Below are positions 46,213 through 56,400 of a stretch of DNA of 64,000 nt, in pieces. Within the stretch, counting starts at the first letter, position 1; each line of letters opens with the position of its first letter. The stretch is from assembly GCF_016595245.1 (NCBI RefSeq), contig NZ_JAENHM010000049.1:21499-85498 (forward strand), written 5' to 3'. The stretch comes from Azospirillum endophyticum (GTDB taxonomy: Bacteria; Pseudomonadota; Alphaproteobacteria; Azospirillales; Azospirillaceae). The position numbers and the translations under genes were made by a program. The notes under the pieces were generated by a model. The model did no database searches. It saw only the letters and a list, made by a program, of their open reading frames with translations, and had not been told where the DNA came from.

Positions 46213-46956
46213 ATGTGTCTGTTGTGCGAAATGGCCGGCAGCGAGCTGACGCGCCGGCATCTGATCAAGACCGGCGGCGTTCTTGCCGGCACGGTTGGCA
46301 CCCTGGCCGGCGCCCTGGCGCTGGCGCCCCTTCCGGTCGCGGCCAAGGAGAAGGAAAAGCCGGCGGCGCCCCTTACGCCCGATGAGGCCCTGCGGCGTCT
46401 GACCGCCGGAAACGCCCGCTATGCGGCGAACACCTCCCGCAACCGGGACCATTCGGCCGGGCGGGCGGCGCGGGCGCAGTCCCAGCACCCCTTCGCCGGC
46501 ATCGTCAGCTGCGCCGATTCGCGGGTCGCCCCGGAAATCCTGTTCGATCAAGGCCCGGGAGAGCTGTTCATCGTCCGGGTGGCCGGCAATTTCGTCAATG
46601 ACGACGGGCTGGCCAGCCTGGAATACGGCGTCAAGGTGCTGAACATCCCGCTGATCCTGGTGCTGGGCCATACCGGCTGCGGCGCGATCGGCGCCACCAT
46701 CAAGACGATCCGGGACGGCACGCAACTGCCCGGCCATCTGCCGGTCCTGATCGACGCGCTGAAACCCGGCGTGGAGGCCGCCATGGCCCGCAAGCCCGCC
46801 GACCTGATGGCCGAGGCGACGGCGGAAAACGTCCGCCACAATGTCCGCCGGCTTGCCGAGGCCGAACCCATCCTCTCGCCGCTAGCGGCCGACGGCCGGA
46901 TGAAAGTCGTCGGCGGCGTCTATGACATCGCCACGGGGAAGGTGGCGCTGCTCTGA
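46213..46956 (+). CDS. Tat-exported beta-class carbonic anhydrase
   Basis: The 247-residue enzyme interconverts CO2 and bicarbonate. The Tat signal (TRRHLIKTGGVLAGTVG..., cleavage near AAKEK) directs it to the periplasm. Zinc ligands are present: Cys/Asp in 'SCADSRVAPE' and His/Cys in 'LGHTGCGAIG'; 'VRVAGNFVNDDGLASLEYGV' is typical. Periplasmic beta-CAs are less common than cytosolic ones. Its last 37 nt overlap the end of the converging gene at 46920. It is divergent from clpB. Confidence 0.94.
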   Translation: MCLLCEMAGSELTRRHLIKTGGVLAGTVGTLAGALALAPLPVAAKEKEKPAAPLTPDEALRRLTAGNARYAANTSRNRDHSAGRAARAQSQHPFAGIVSCADSRVAPEILFDQGPGELFIVRVAGNFVNDDGLASLEYGVKVLNIPLILVLGHTGCGAIGATIKTIRDGTQLPGHLPVLIDALKPGVEAAMARKPADLMAEATAENVRHNVRRLAEAEPILSPLAADGRMKVVGGVYDIATGKVALL

Positions 46957-47909
46957 TCGGCAAGGACGGCGGCGGGGCGGGCGTCTTCGGCTCCCCTCCC
47001 CGCCCGGCGGGCAGCCTGCGCGATCCCGTCGATCTGATGGCAGAACCAGCGCTCCACCGCTTGCCTGAAGCGGTCGGTCGGCAACAGGCGGTGGCGGTGC
47101 TCGTCCTGACGGATCAGGCCCCGCGCTTCCATCGCGTTGATCAGGTTGCGGATATGGGACTTCGACACGCCGAGCAAGGCAGCGAGATCGGCGGCCGACG
47201 CCTCTACCCAGCCCCCGCCGTCGTCTCCGGCTCCGGCGGTCGCAGCCTGCGCCAGGCTACGCTCCACCAGAGTCAGGGCGAGGTAAAGGCCGCTGTCATG
47301 CTCGTCGAGCCAAGCGAGGTCGGGATGGCGCAGCAGCGGCCGGTTCCGCGGATCGAGCAGGCTTGCGCATTCACGCACCACCCGGTCGTAGAAACCGCGG
47401 TCGGTGCGCAGCCTCTCCCCGGCATCCTCGCCGCCGGCCAGCCGGCAGTGGCAGGAGAGATGCAGCGCCAACCAGTCGCGCAGGCCATCGACCAAGATCG
47501 GGCCGGGCACCAGATAGCGGATCCGGGCATCCCCCGGATCCCGTTCGGCCTGGACGATGCCGAAGCCGCGCAGCAGGGCGATGAACGCGGCGGTCCGCCG
47601 GGTTCCGGGCAGCCGGTCCTGAATGCGCGTCACCGTCGGCCGCTCCGACGGTGACCGGGCGGTCGTGTGCATCATGATGATCTGGGCGGCGATCTCGGTC
47701 GGGGCGCGCTGGCCGAAAAGCTTGATCATCACCCGCTGCCGCCGCAGCGGGGCGACCAGCCGGTCGCAGAAATGGCAGAGAACCGCCTGGAAATCCGGAT
47801 GCCGCCGCATCCATTCGGGTTCCTCCTCCACCGGCGTCCCCACATCCATCGGCAAGGCCTCGCGCGTCAGCGTCCCGGATCGCCGCTCCGTGGACGGCGA
47901 CGGCGACAT
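46920..47909 (-). CDS. Putative winged-helix transcriptional regulator
   Basis: The 329-residue cytoplasmic protein has two possible HTH parts. An N-terminal MarR-like stretch is at about 75-130 ('TEIAAQIIMMHTTARSPSERPTVTRIQDRL', 'FIALLRGFGIVQAERD'), and a clearer HTH is at about 240-275 ('ASAADLAALLGVSKSHIRNLINAMEARGLI'). No ligand domain is recognised. The 3' end overlaps the carbonic anhydrase gene tail-to-tail by 37 nt. It is divergent from the LysR gene at 48057. Confidence 0.72.
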   Translation of the reverse strand: MSPSPSTERRSGTLTREALPMDVGTPVEEEPEWMRRHPDFQAVLCHFCDRLVAPLRRQRVMIKLFGQRAPTEIAAQIIMMHTTARSPSERPTVTRIQDRLPGTRRTAAFIALLRGFGIVQAERDPGDARIRYLVPGPILVDGLRDWLALHLSCHCRLAGGEDAGERLRTDRGFYDRVVRECASLLDPRNRPLLRHPDLAWLDEHDSGLYLALTLVERSLAQAATAGAGDDGGGWVEASAADLAALLGVSKSHIRNLINAMEARGLIRQDEHRHRLLPTDRFRQAVERWFCHQIDGIAQAARRAGRGAEDARPAAVLADQSSATFPVAMS

Positions 47910-48056
47910 CCGACCGCAAGCTTAGGTCAAGTCGCCGAACGCCGGATAAGACAAACGCGACGGGCCGGAGCGGCACCGGACCAAACCCATATTGACACGC
48001 GATCCCGGCAGCGGTCCTCATAGTGCCACGTTATCGGCAATGACGAGTCCGGCACC

Positions 48057-48971
48057 ATGGATCTGCGGCAGCTGCGCTATTTCCTGGGCATCGTCGAGCA
48101 TGGATCGATCTCCCGCGCGGCGGATGCCCTGCGGGTGGCGCAGCCGGCGCTCAGCCTGCACCTGAAGCGGCTGGAGGAGGAGTTCGCCTGCCAGCTCGTC
48201 CTGCGCACGGCGCGCGGGGTGGTGCCGACCGAAAGCGGGCGGCGGCTGGCGCAGCGGGCGGCGGCGCTGATCGAGCAGATGGACGGGCTGCGCGACGAGG
48301 TGCGCGCGGTGGAGGCGGTGCCGGCGGGACCGGCGACCGTCGGCATCCCGACCTCGCTCGGGCCGGTGCTGACCGTGCCGCTGGCGCTGGCGGTGCGCCG
48401 CACCCATCCGCAGATCCGGCTGCGGGTGGTCGAAGGGCTGTCGGGCCATATGCTGGAATGGGTGCTGTCGGGACAGCTCGACCTCGCGCTGGTGTTCGGC
48501 GCCAAGGAGATGGCGGGGCTGGAGACCGAGCCAGTGGCGCGGGAAAGGCTGCATCTGGTCGGGCCGGCGGACGACCCGCTTCTGCAGGGCCGCGGCTCCA
48601 TCCCCTTCGCCGAGGCGCTGGCCCTGCCGCTGATCCTGCCGGGACGGCCGCACGGCGTGCGCGAGGAGGTGGAGCATGCGGCGTTGCTGGCCCGGGCGGA
48701 GGTCACCGTCGCCCTGGAGATCGACGCGCTGGAGCAGATCAAGGCGCTGGTGGCGGAAGGCTGCGGCTATACCGTGCTGTCGGAGCGGGTGGCGCGCTAC
48801 GGCACGGTGGCGGAGCGGTTGGCTGGCCTGCCGATCGCCGAGCCGCAGATCGAGCGCAGCATCCTGCTGGCCCATGCGTCGGGTCGGCCGATGCCAGTCG
48901 CCGCCCGTGCGGCGCACGGCATCCTGCGTGATATCCTGGCGGAACTGACGCGGGACGGGGCTTGGCGGTGA
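48057..48971 (+). CDS. LysR-family regulator (Nac/TsaR-like)
   Basis: The 304-residue protein has an N-terminal HTH ('MDLRQLRYFLGIVEHGSISRAADALRVAQPALSLHLKRLEEE', in parts) and an effector domain (about 90-295, 'ATVGIPTSLGPVLTVPLALAVR'). The 'LRQLRYFLGIVEHGSISRAA' opening is the Nac/TsaR subgroup. Neighbour genes do not suggest a regulon. It is divergent from the winged-helix gene, which could be the target or a partner. Confidence 0.92.
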   Translation: MDLRQLRYFLGIVEHGSISRAADALRVAQPALSLHLKRLEEEFACQLVLRTARGVVPTESGRRLAQRAAALIEQMDGLRDEVRAVEAVPAGPATVGIPTSLGPVLTVPLALAVRRTHPQIRLRVVEGLSGHMLEWVLSGQLDLALVFGAKEMAGLETEPVARERLHLVGPADDPLLQGRGSIPFAEALALPLILPGRPHGVREEVEHAALLARAEVTVALEIDALEQIKALVAEGCGYTVLSERVARYGTVAERLAGLPIAEPQIERSILLAHASGRPMPVAARAAHGILRDILAELTRDGAWR

Positions 48972-49196
48972 AGGGGGACGGTTGGTCGGCGGAGCGGGGG
49001 GTTATGGGTTTGGCGCTTTGATCGCCGTTCGGACCCTGAAATCCTGGAATGCAGAGCCCTGGAAAAATGCCACCAAATCGTCAAGGTCGCTGCCATCCTC
49101 AAGTCCGCCCGTCCGAGTGTCGACTAAGCGCCGGAAGCGGACCTCCACAATGATGCGACCGCCGCCCGTCGGCTCCGTCCGAGGTCGAGCCCCACC

Positions 49197-50576
49197 TCAA
49201 CCATAGGAGGTGGTCCGGTGATCCGGTGGCAGCAGCGGCGGCGCGCTCGGCAGCCGCATGCGGACATGCAGCCCACCCAGCGCCCCCGGTTCCAGCCGCT
49301 CCACCGGCACATGCATGCGCCGGCACAGCTCGGCGACAATCGAGAGACCGAGGCCGACCCCATCGCCGCCGGAGCGCCCGAGCCGCTGGAACCGCTCGAA
49401 CGCGCGTTCGAACGCATCCGCCGACAGGCCGGCGCCATCGTCCTCCACCAGCAGTCCGGTGCCGGCCGGCCCGTCGGCGGCGACCGTGACCGTCACCCGG
49501 CCCGGCGAGGCGGCGTACTTCACCGCATTCTCGACGACGTTGCGCAGCACGATCGCCAGCAGCTCCGGGTGGGCGATGACGGCGGCCGATCGGGACGATT
49601 CCAGCGTGATCTCCACCTCGCGCCGATTGGCCGCCGGCACCAGTTCGGCGACGACGGACTGCGCGAGCTCGACAAGGTCGATCCGGCTGCCGGGGTGCCG
49701 CGCCAGATCGAGAGACTGCGACCGTGTGACGTCGAGGAGCTGCGTGATCAGCCGGCCGGCCCGGTCCACGGCCTCCAGGATCTTGGTGAAGCGTGGCCGG
49801 GCGCGCTCGGGCAGATCGTCGTCGAGGGCTTCCACCTGGGCACGGATCGCGGTGAGCGGCGTGCGCAGCTCGTGGGCCGCGTTCGATACGAAATCGCGCT
49901 CGCGGTCCAGCACCAGCCGCAGCCGCGCCATCAGATCGTTCAGCGCGTGGGCGACCACCCGCAGCTCGCTCGGCACCTCGACCTCGTCGAGCGGCGCGAG
50001 GTTCTCCTCGCTGCGGTTCCCGACCTGATCGGCGAAGGCGCCGAGCGGGGTCAGACCGGAACGGATGCCGACCGTCAGGGCAGCTCCCCCCAGCACCGTC
50101 GCGCACAGGACATAGCCCGCCACCACCCCGGCCACCTGGAGCGAGGACCACAGCGGCTCCCACGCATCGATGCCGATCACCACCCGCGTGCCGGTGCGCT
50201 CGTCCTCGAAGCCATGGAGGATGCGCAGGCCGTCGCCGACGTCGGCCTTGCCTTCCATGGGCAGGGCCAGCAGCCGTTCCGGCGGCAGCGCCTCCGACGC
50301 ATAGAGCAGCTGCCCGTCCCGGCTGATCACCACCAGATAGTCGTCGAGTTCGAAGTCGGGGTCGTGCTGTTCCTGGAAGATCGGCATCACGGCGGGCGAC
50401 GCCGGCTGCGTCGCGGCGAAGGCCAGCATCAGCTGCGCCGTGTGGGCGGTCCGGCTGTGGAACGATTCCTTGTACTCCAGCGCCACGGCGCCGACGATCA
50501 GGAGAAAGGCCGGCACCCAGGTTGCGGCGATCAGCCAGGCCAGCCGGCGCCGCAGGCGCGCGTGGATCGACGGCAT
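49197..50576 (-). CDS. Two-component sensor histidine kinase
   Basis: The 459-residue kinase has TM1 (about 14-34), a ~110-residue periplasmic sensor region, TM2 (about 148-170) and a HAMP domain (about 172-222). HisKA has H235 in 'SNAAHELRTPLTA'. HATPase_c has N-box 'VLRNVVENAVKYA', G1 'VEDDGAGL', F-box 'FERFQRLGRSGG' and G2 'GVGLGLSIVAELC'. It starts 2 nt after the response-regulator stop, so the two are co-transcribed. QseC/TctE-like layout. It probably governs the divergent mipA-RND set. Confidence 0.93.
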   Translation of the reverse strand: MPSIHARLRRRLAWLIAATWVPAFLLIVGAVALEYKESFHSRTAHTAQLMLAFAATQPASPAVMPIFQEQHDPDFELDDYLVVISRDGQLLYASEALPPERLLALPMEGKADVGDGLRILHGFEDERTGTRVVIGIDAWEPLWSSLQVAGVVAGYVLCATVLGGAALTVGIRSGLTPLGAFADQVGNRSEENLAPLDEVEVPSELRVVAHALNDLMARLRLVLDRERDFVSNAAHELRTPLTAIRAQVEALDDDLPERARPRFTKILEAVDRAGRLITQLLDVTRSQSLDLARHPGSRIDLVELAQSVVAELVPAANRREVEITLESSRSAAVIAHPELLAIVLRNVVENAVKYAASPGRVTVTVAADGPAGTGLLVEDDGAGLSADAFERAFERFQRLGRSGGDGVGLGLSIVAELCRRMHVPVERLEPGALGGLHVRMRLPSAPPLLPPDHRTTSYG

Positions 50577-50578
50577 GC

Positions 50579-51238
50579 TCACTCCTTCGGCAGCATGTAG
50601 CCGACACCGCGGATCGTCTGGATCAGGTCGGCGCCGAGCTTGCGGCGGATTTGCGAAACGAACACCTCCAGCGTGTTGCTCTCGGCCTCGCCGCTCCAGC
50701 CGTAGAGATGGTTTTCGAGGGTATTGCGGGTGAGGACCCGGCCCTGGTTCTCGACGAACAGCAGCAGCAGCGCGAACACCTTCGGAGTCAGCGCGACGCT
50801 GTCGGCGCCGCGCAGCACGGCGAGAGACGCGGGGTCGATCCGCAGGTCGCGGTAGTGCAGGATTCCCGGCCGCCCGTCGCCGCGGCGGCGGGCGAGCGCG
50901 CGGCAGCGCGCCATCAGTTCCTCCATGGCGAACGGCTTGACCAGATAGTCGTCGGCGCCGAGGTCGAGGCCGCGCACCCGGCTGTCCAGCTCGTAGCGCG
51001 CGCTCAGGATCAGGATCGGCAGGCCGTGGCCGTCCGCCCGCTGCCGGCGCAGGATGTCGAGGCCGTCGCGATCGGGCAGGCCGAGATCGAGGACCATCAG
51101 ATCGAAGGCGTCGAGCTCGGTGACGCCGTCGAGGCTGGCGCCGTCCTCCAGCCAATCGACGGTCATGCCGGCCCGGGTCAGGCGGGTGCGGATGGCGTCG
51201 CCGATCAGCGGGTCATCCTCGACGAGCAGAATGCGCAT
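50579..51238 (-). CDS. OmpR-family response regulator
   Basis: The 219-residue protein has a receiver (1-115: acidic D8/D9, phosphoacceptor D51 in 'VLDLGLPD', K in 'YLVKPF') and an OmpR/PhoB winged helix (about 125-217: 'LTPKVFALLLLFVENQGRVLTRNTLENHLYG', 'EVFVSQIRRKLGADLIQTIRGVGYML' in parts). QseB/PmrA-like. It heads the operon with the kinase. Direct repeats suited to this family lie in the divergent gap upstream. Confidence 0.94.
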   Translation of the reverse strand: MRILLVEDDPLIGDAIRTRLTRAGMTVDWLEDGASLDGVTELDAFDLMVLDLGLPDRDGLDILRRQRADGHGLPILILSARYELDSRVRGLDLGADDYLVKPFAMEELMARCRALARRRGDGRPGILHYRDLRIDPASLAVLRGADSVALTPKVFALLLLFVENQGRVLTRNTLENHLYGWSGEAESNTLEVFVSQIRRKLGADLIQTIRGVGYMLPKE

Positions 51239-51327
51239 GCCTCACTCACGGGTTGGGGCGGTTGGAGGGTGGTTGGAAGACAGGGATAGCAGGGAAAGCT
51301 GAAGCGAAGCTGAGTCGATGCCCTGCC

Positions 51328-51399
51328 GCGACGCCCGGTTACGCGACGCCCGGTTACGCAACGGCCGAACGCAACGGCCGCGTTCAGGTCCGGTTCAGG
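51328..51399. promoter_or_regulatory. Direct-repeat array upstream of mipA, likely OmpR-type binding site
   Basis: The gap between regulator and mipA holds GCGACGCCCGGTTAC twice in tandem (51328-51342, 51343-51357). GCAACGGCCG follows twice (51358 and 51371), then GTTCAGG twice (51382-51388, 51393-51399), 11 bp apart. An 11-bp repeat is the spacing used by OmpR/PhoB-type dimers, so the GTTCAGG pair is the best candidate for the neighbouring response regulator. Confidence 0.65.
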
Positions 51400-51452
51400 C
51401 AGCGGTGTCAGGGTCCGCGCCGAACCTGATCTGGACACAAGGCGCAATCATA

Positions 51453-52256
51453 ATGAGACACATATTTCCGGCGGCGGCATTCTGCGCCACGGTGGCGGCG
51501 GGGACCATGATGGCGGGGATCGCGGCGGCCGAGGACCGCCCCCCGGCGGAGTGGTCCTTCACGCTCGGCGCCGGCGCCCTCTACGCGCCGGATTACGAGG
51601 GCTCCAACGACTACAAAGTGCGGCCGGTGCCGGTGGTGGAGCTGTCCTGGCGGGACCGGGTCCGGTTCACCACGCGGGGCGGGATCGGGGTCTTCGCGAC
51701 CCCGCTCAAGACCGACCGCCTGCGGGTCGACCTCGGCGTCCGCTACGACTTCGGCCGCGACGAGAGCGACAACGACGCCCTGAAAGGCCTGGGGGATCTG
51801 GAGGGCGGCGCGGTGGCGGTGGTCCGGCTCGGCTACGAGGCCGGCCCCGTGGGCCTCGGCCTGGAGGTTGCCCGCGACCTGTCCGGCGACCGCGAGGGCC
51901 TCCAGGCCACCGCCGAGGCGGAGTATGGACTCGGGCTGTTCGACGGCCGGGGCCGCTTCAGCGTGACCCCGCACGTCACCTGGGCCGATGACAAGTACAT
52001 GGGCAACACCTTTGGCATCACCGCGGCCCAGGCCGCGCGGTCCGCCCGCCATTACGCCCGTTACGATGCTGCCGCCGGTTTCAAGGACGCAGGCGTCACC
52101 GTCGGCCTCGGCTACCGGGTGACCGACTCGGTCATGGCGATGGGCCGGCTCAATTACACCCGGCTGCTCGGCGACGCCGCCGACAGCCCGCTGGTCAAGC
52201 GCGAGGGCAGCGAGGGCCAGGGCTCCGCCCTGGTCGGCCTGAGCTATCGCTGGTAG
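51453..52256 (+). CDS. MipA/OmpV-family outer-membrane protein
   Basis: The 267-residue beta-barrel has a Sec signal (MRHIFPAAAFCATVAAGTMMAGIAAAE). MipA marks are 'WSFTLGAGALYAPDYEGSNDYKVRPVPVVELSWRD' (in parts), 'TWADDKYMGNTFGITAAQAARS', and the terminal aromatic 'SALVGLSYRW' of outer-membrane barrels. MipA relatives are induced with RND pumps by two-component systems. Here it precedes the MFP gene by 13 nt and is probably the first gene of that operon. Confidence 0.92.
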   Translation: MRHIFPAAAFCATVAAGTMMAGIAAAEDRPPAEWSFTLGAGALYAPDYEGSNDYKVRPVPVVELSWRDRVRFTTRGGIGVFATPLKTDRLRVDLGVRYDFGRDESDNDALKGLGDLEGGAVAVVRLGYEAGPVGLGLEVARDLSGDREGLQATAEAEYGLGLFDGRGRFSVTPHVTWADDKYMGNTFGITAAQAARSARHYARYDAAAGFKDAGVTVGLGYRVTDSVMAMGRLNYTRLLGDAADSPLVKREGSEGQGSALVGLSYRW

Positions 52257-52269
52257 CGGGCGGGCGGCG

Positions 52270-53454
52270 ATGCTTCGGAGATTTCTTGTGCTGGGCGCCC
52301 GCGCGGCGTTGTCGCTCCTCACCAGTTCGGGTGCCCTGGCCGAGGAGGCGGTACCGCCGGACCCTCGGCCGATCCTGCCCTCGGTCGTCGTCGTCGAGGC
52401 GATGGAGCGCAGGATCCGCGATCGCGTCCTGGCAACCGGGTCGATCGAGGCGGTGGAGGAGATCCATGTCGCGCCGCTGGTGGACGGACTCTCCATCCGC
52501 GCCTTGACCGCCGAACGCGGCGACCGGGTCGAACCGGGCAGCACGCTGGCCGTTCTCGACGACGACGCGCTGCTGCTGGAGAAAAGCCAGCTCGCGGCCA
52601 CCCTCGCCAGGACGGAGGCGGCCCTCGCGCAATGGCAGGCGCAGCGTGCCGAGGCCAAGGCGAACGCCGACGAGGCGGCCCGCGTCGCCGACCGCGCCGA
52701 GCGGCTTTCGGCGAACAGAACGGTGTCGAGCGCCGAGGCCGACCGGCTGAAGGCACTCGCCACCGCCGCGCAGGCGCGTCTCCGTTCGGCGGAGCAGGCC
52801 CTGGGCATCGCCGCGGCGGACATCAGGCTGGCCCGCGCGCGCCTCGCCGACGTCGACCTGCGCCTCGCCCGCACCGCCGTCACCGCACCGGTCGGCGGTG
52901 TGGTCTCGGCCAGGAACGCCAAGGTCGGCGCCATCGCCAGCGGCAGCGCCAACGTCCTGCCGCTGTACACCATCATCCGCGACGGCGCGGTCGAGATGAG
53001 GGCCGACGTCGCCGAGGCCGACCTCCTCAAGCTCGCGGTCGGTCAGCCGGCAACGGTCAGGCTTGCTGGCAGCCGCATGGCGGTCGCCGGGACGATCCGC
53101 CTGATCATGCCGACGGTCGACGCGCAGACGCGCCTGGGCACCGTCCGGATCGCCCTGGCCGATGCGGCCGAGGCCCGCGCCGGCATGCACGCGAGCGCCG
53201 TCATCGTCGCCGCGGAGAGGCGGGCGGTCGTCCTGCCCCGGACCGCGGTCGGCGCGGCCGATGGCGGAGCCGCCGTCCGCAAGGTCGAGGACGGCGTCGT
53301 CCGTCTGGTGCCGGTGACGGCCGGCATCCAGGACGGGGCTTTCGTCGAGATCCTGTCCGGCCTCGCGGCGGGGGAGCGGGCGGTGGCGAAGGCCGGCGCC
53401 TTCGTGCGCGACGGCGACCGGATCGTCGCGGTCAAGGCGGAGCCCGGGCCATGA
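52270..53454 (+). CDS. RND efflux periplasmic adaptor (membrane fusion protein)
   Basis: The 394-residue adaptor has a signal peptide (to about residue 25), a lipoyl half-motif and a coiled-coil hairpin (about 95-165, Ala/Glu/Arg-rich 'LAATLARTEAALAQWQAQRAEAK', in parts). The second lipoyl half is 'TAVTAPVGGVVSARNAKVG', followed by beta-barrel domains ('MRADVAEADLLKLAVGQPATVRL'). It overlaps the RND gene by 4 nt (ATGA). It links the inner-membrane pump to an outer-membrane channel, which is not encoded here. Confidence 0.93.
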   Translation: MLRRFLVLGARAALSLLTSSGALAEEAVPPDPRPILPSVVVVEAMERRIRDRVLATGSIEAVEEIHVAPLVDGLSIRALTAERGDRVEPGSTLAVLDDDALLLEKSQLAATLARTEAALAQWQAQRAEAKANADEAARVADRAERLSANRTVSSAEADRLKALATAAQARLRSAEQALGIAAADIRLARARLADVDLRLARTAVTAPVGGVVSARNAKVGAIASGSANVLPLYTIIRDGAVEMRADVAEADLLKLAVGQPATVRLAGSRMAVAGTIRLIMPTVDAQTRLGTVRIALADAAEARAGMHASAVIVAAERRAVVLPRTAVGAADGGAAVRKVEDGVVRLVPVTAGIQDGAFVEILSGLAAGERAVAKAGAFVRDGDRIVAVKAEPGP

Positions 53455-56400
53455 ACGTCTCCGCATGGTCGATCCGCAATCCGGTCGCCCCGATCCTGGC
53501 GTTCTGCGTGCTGGTCGTGCTCGGCTGGCGATCCCTCGACGCCCTGCCGATCACGCGGCTTCCCACCATCGACGTGCCGGTCGTCTCGATTGCCGTCACG
53601 CAGGATGGCGCCACCCCTGCCGAGCTCGAGGCCCAGGTCGCCAAGCGGATCGAGGACGCGGTCGCCGGCATCGCCGGCGTCCATCACATCGCATCGACGA
53701 TCACCGACGGCCGTTCCACGACCGTCGTCGCCTTCCGTCTGGAGGTGCCCACCGGCGAGGCCTTGCAGGACGTCAGGGACGCGGTCGAGCGAATTCGCGG
53801 CGATCTTCCGGCCATGATCGACGCTCCGACCGTCTCGCGGGTCGAGGTCGAAGGTCAGGCGATCCAGACCTTCGCCGTCTCCTCGCCCGGCATGACGCTG
53901 GAGGGGCTGTCATGGTTCGTCGACGACACGATCGCCCGCGCCATCCAGGGCCAGCGCGGCGTCAGCCGCGTCGAGCGCCAGGGCGGCTCCGACCGCGAGG
54001 TCCGGATCGAACTCGACGCCGACCGCCTGGATGCCTTCGGGATCACCGCCGCCGACGTTGACGGCCAGCTTCGCCGCATGAACCTGGACCTCGGTTCCGG
54101 CCGCGGGCGGGTCGGCGGCGGCGAGCAGGCGATCCGCCTGCTGGGTGACGCCCGGGACGTGGCGGAACTGGCCGGCACGATGATCGGGCTGCCCAACGGC
54201 CGTTTCGTCAGGCTGTCGGATCTGGGGCAGGTGACCGATGCCCACCGGGAGCCGCGGTCGTTCGCCCGTGTCGACGGGCTTCCGGTCGTCACCGTCGCGG
54301 TGTTCCGCGCCAAGGGCGCCAGCGAAGGGAGCGTCGCCGACACCGTGGCCCGAACGCTCGACGGCATCCGCGCGCAACACCCGGACGTCGCCATCGCCCT
54401 GACCGACGATGCGGTCGTCGTCACCCATGGCACCTACGAGGCGGCGCTCCACACGCTGGCCGAGGGCGGGCTCCTCGCCATCCTCATCGTGATGGCGTTC
54501 CTGCGCAACTGGCGCTCCACCCTGATCGGAGCGGTCGCCCTGCCGCTTTCGGCGATTCCGACCTTCTGGGCCCTGGATCTTCTCGGCTTTTCGCTGAACC
54601 TCGTCAGTTTGCTGGCGATGACGCTGGCGACCGGCATCCTCGTCGATGACGCGATCGTCGAGATCGAGACCGTCGAACGTCACATCCGGAGCGGCAAGCC
54701 GCCCTACCGCGCCGCCATCGACGCGACGGACGAGATCGGCTTGGCGGTGATCGCCACCACCTTCGCCATCGTCGCCGTGTTCCTGCCCGTTTCGTTCATG
54801 CCGGGCATCGCCGGGCAGTACTTCATCCAGTTCGGCCTGACGGTCGCGGTCGCCGTCCTCTTCTCCCTTCTGGTCGCCCGCCTGATCATCCCGGTGATGG
54901 CGGCCCATCTGCTGCGCCCGGCGGAGGCGGGCCGCCACCGGGACGGCGGCGGAGGCGGGGACGGCGGCATCCTGCGGCTCTACACCGCCCTCATCGCCGT
55001 GACGACGCGCCGGCGCTACGCCACGCTGCTCGCCGCAATCGGCGCCCTGGGTGTCTCGGTGTACGTCCTGGCCCAGATCCCCGGCAGTTTCATGCCGCCG
55101 GAAGACAATGCGCGGGTCAGCCTGTCGGTCGAGCTGCCGCCGGGCGCGACGCTGGAGGATACCGAACGGACGACGGCGGCGATCCATGACCGGATCAGGG
55201 GCATCGACGGCGTCGCGAGCGTCTTCGTGCTCGGCGGCGTCTCGCCGGTCGGCGATCCGGAGCCGCGCCTCGCCACGGTCACCGTGCGTCTCGACCCGCT
55301 CGACCACTCGCTCGCCACCGCGCTGGTCAACGACGTGGCCGGCCGGATTCCGTTGATCGGGCCGCATCTGCCCAAGCGCGCGCCGGCCGGCCGCACAACG
55401 CCGCAGTCCCGCATCGAAGCGGAGATGCTAGGCCGGCTGCGACCGATCCCCGACGTCCGCATCGTCAGGATGAACGAGGAGGGGGAGCGCGACCTGTCCT
55501 TCAACCTGCTGTCCGACAGCGCGGCGGATCTCGACCATGCGGTCGCGCGCCTGGAGGCGGGGCTGCGCGGCGATCCGCTGGTCGCCAACGCCGGCACCGA
55601 CGGCGCGCTGCCGCGGCCGGAGTTGCGGATCCGCCCGCATGACGACCGCATGTCCCGCCTTGGCGTCACGGCGGAGCAGATCGCACAGCTCGTCCGCATC
55701 GCCACCATCGGCGACAGCGACGCGCAACTGGCCAAGATCGCGCTCGACGGACGGCTGATCCCGATCCGCGTCCAGCTCGACCGCGCCATCCGCACCGACC
55801 TCGCCGCGATCCGCAGCCTGAAGGTCCGGACCGCGTCCGGGGCGATGGTTCCGCTGTCGGTCGTCGCGGACATCGACCATGCGGAAGGGCCGGGGTCGAT
55901 CCGGCGCCACGACCGCCATCGCGTCGTGGCGCTCGGCGCGGACCTGCCGGCCGGGGTCGCGCTCGACACGGCAACCGACCGCGTCCGGGCGATCGTGGCC
56001 GGGGCGGGGCTTCCGCCGACCGTCACCGTCGTCGAAAGCGGCGATGCCGAAATCCAGGAAGAGGTGCAGCAGGGCTTCGGCGATGCGATGATCCTGGGCC
56101 TGATGATGGTGCTGGTCGTCCTGATCCTGCTCTTCAGGGACGTGATCCAGCCCTTCACCATCCTGTTCTCGCTGCCGCTCGCCATCGGCGGCGTGGCGGC
56201 CGGCCTGATCCTGACCCGGAACGCGCTGTCCATGCCGGTGCTGATCGGCATCCTCATGCTGATGGGGGTCGTCAGCAAGAACGCGATCCTGCTCGTCGAC
56301 GGCGGGATCGCGGCGATGCGTCGCGGCATGGACCGCAGGGCGGCGATCGTCGAGGCCGGGCGCAAGCGCGCCCGCCCGATCGTCATGACCTCGGTCGCCA

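Noticed and set aside
46920..46956. Overlap of carbonic anhydrase and regulator genes as an annotation error
   Set aside because: Both reading frames are needed to their stops; a 37-nt tail-to-tail overlap is normal.
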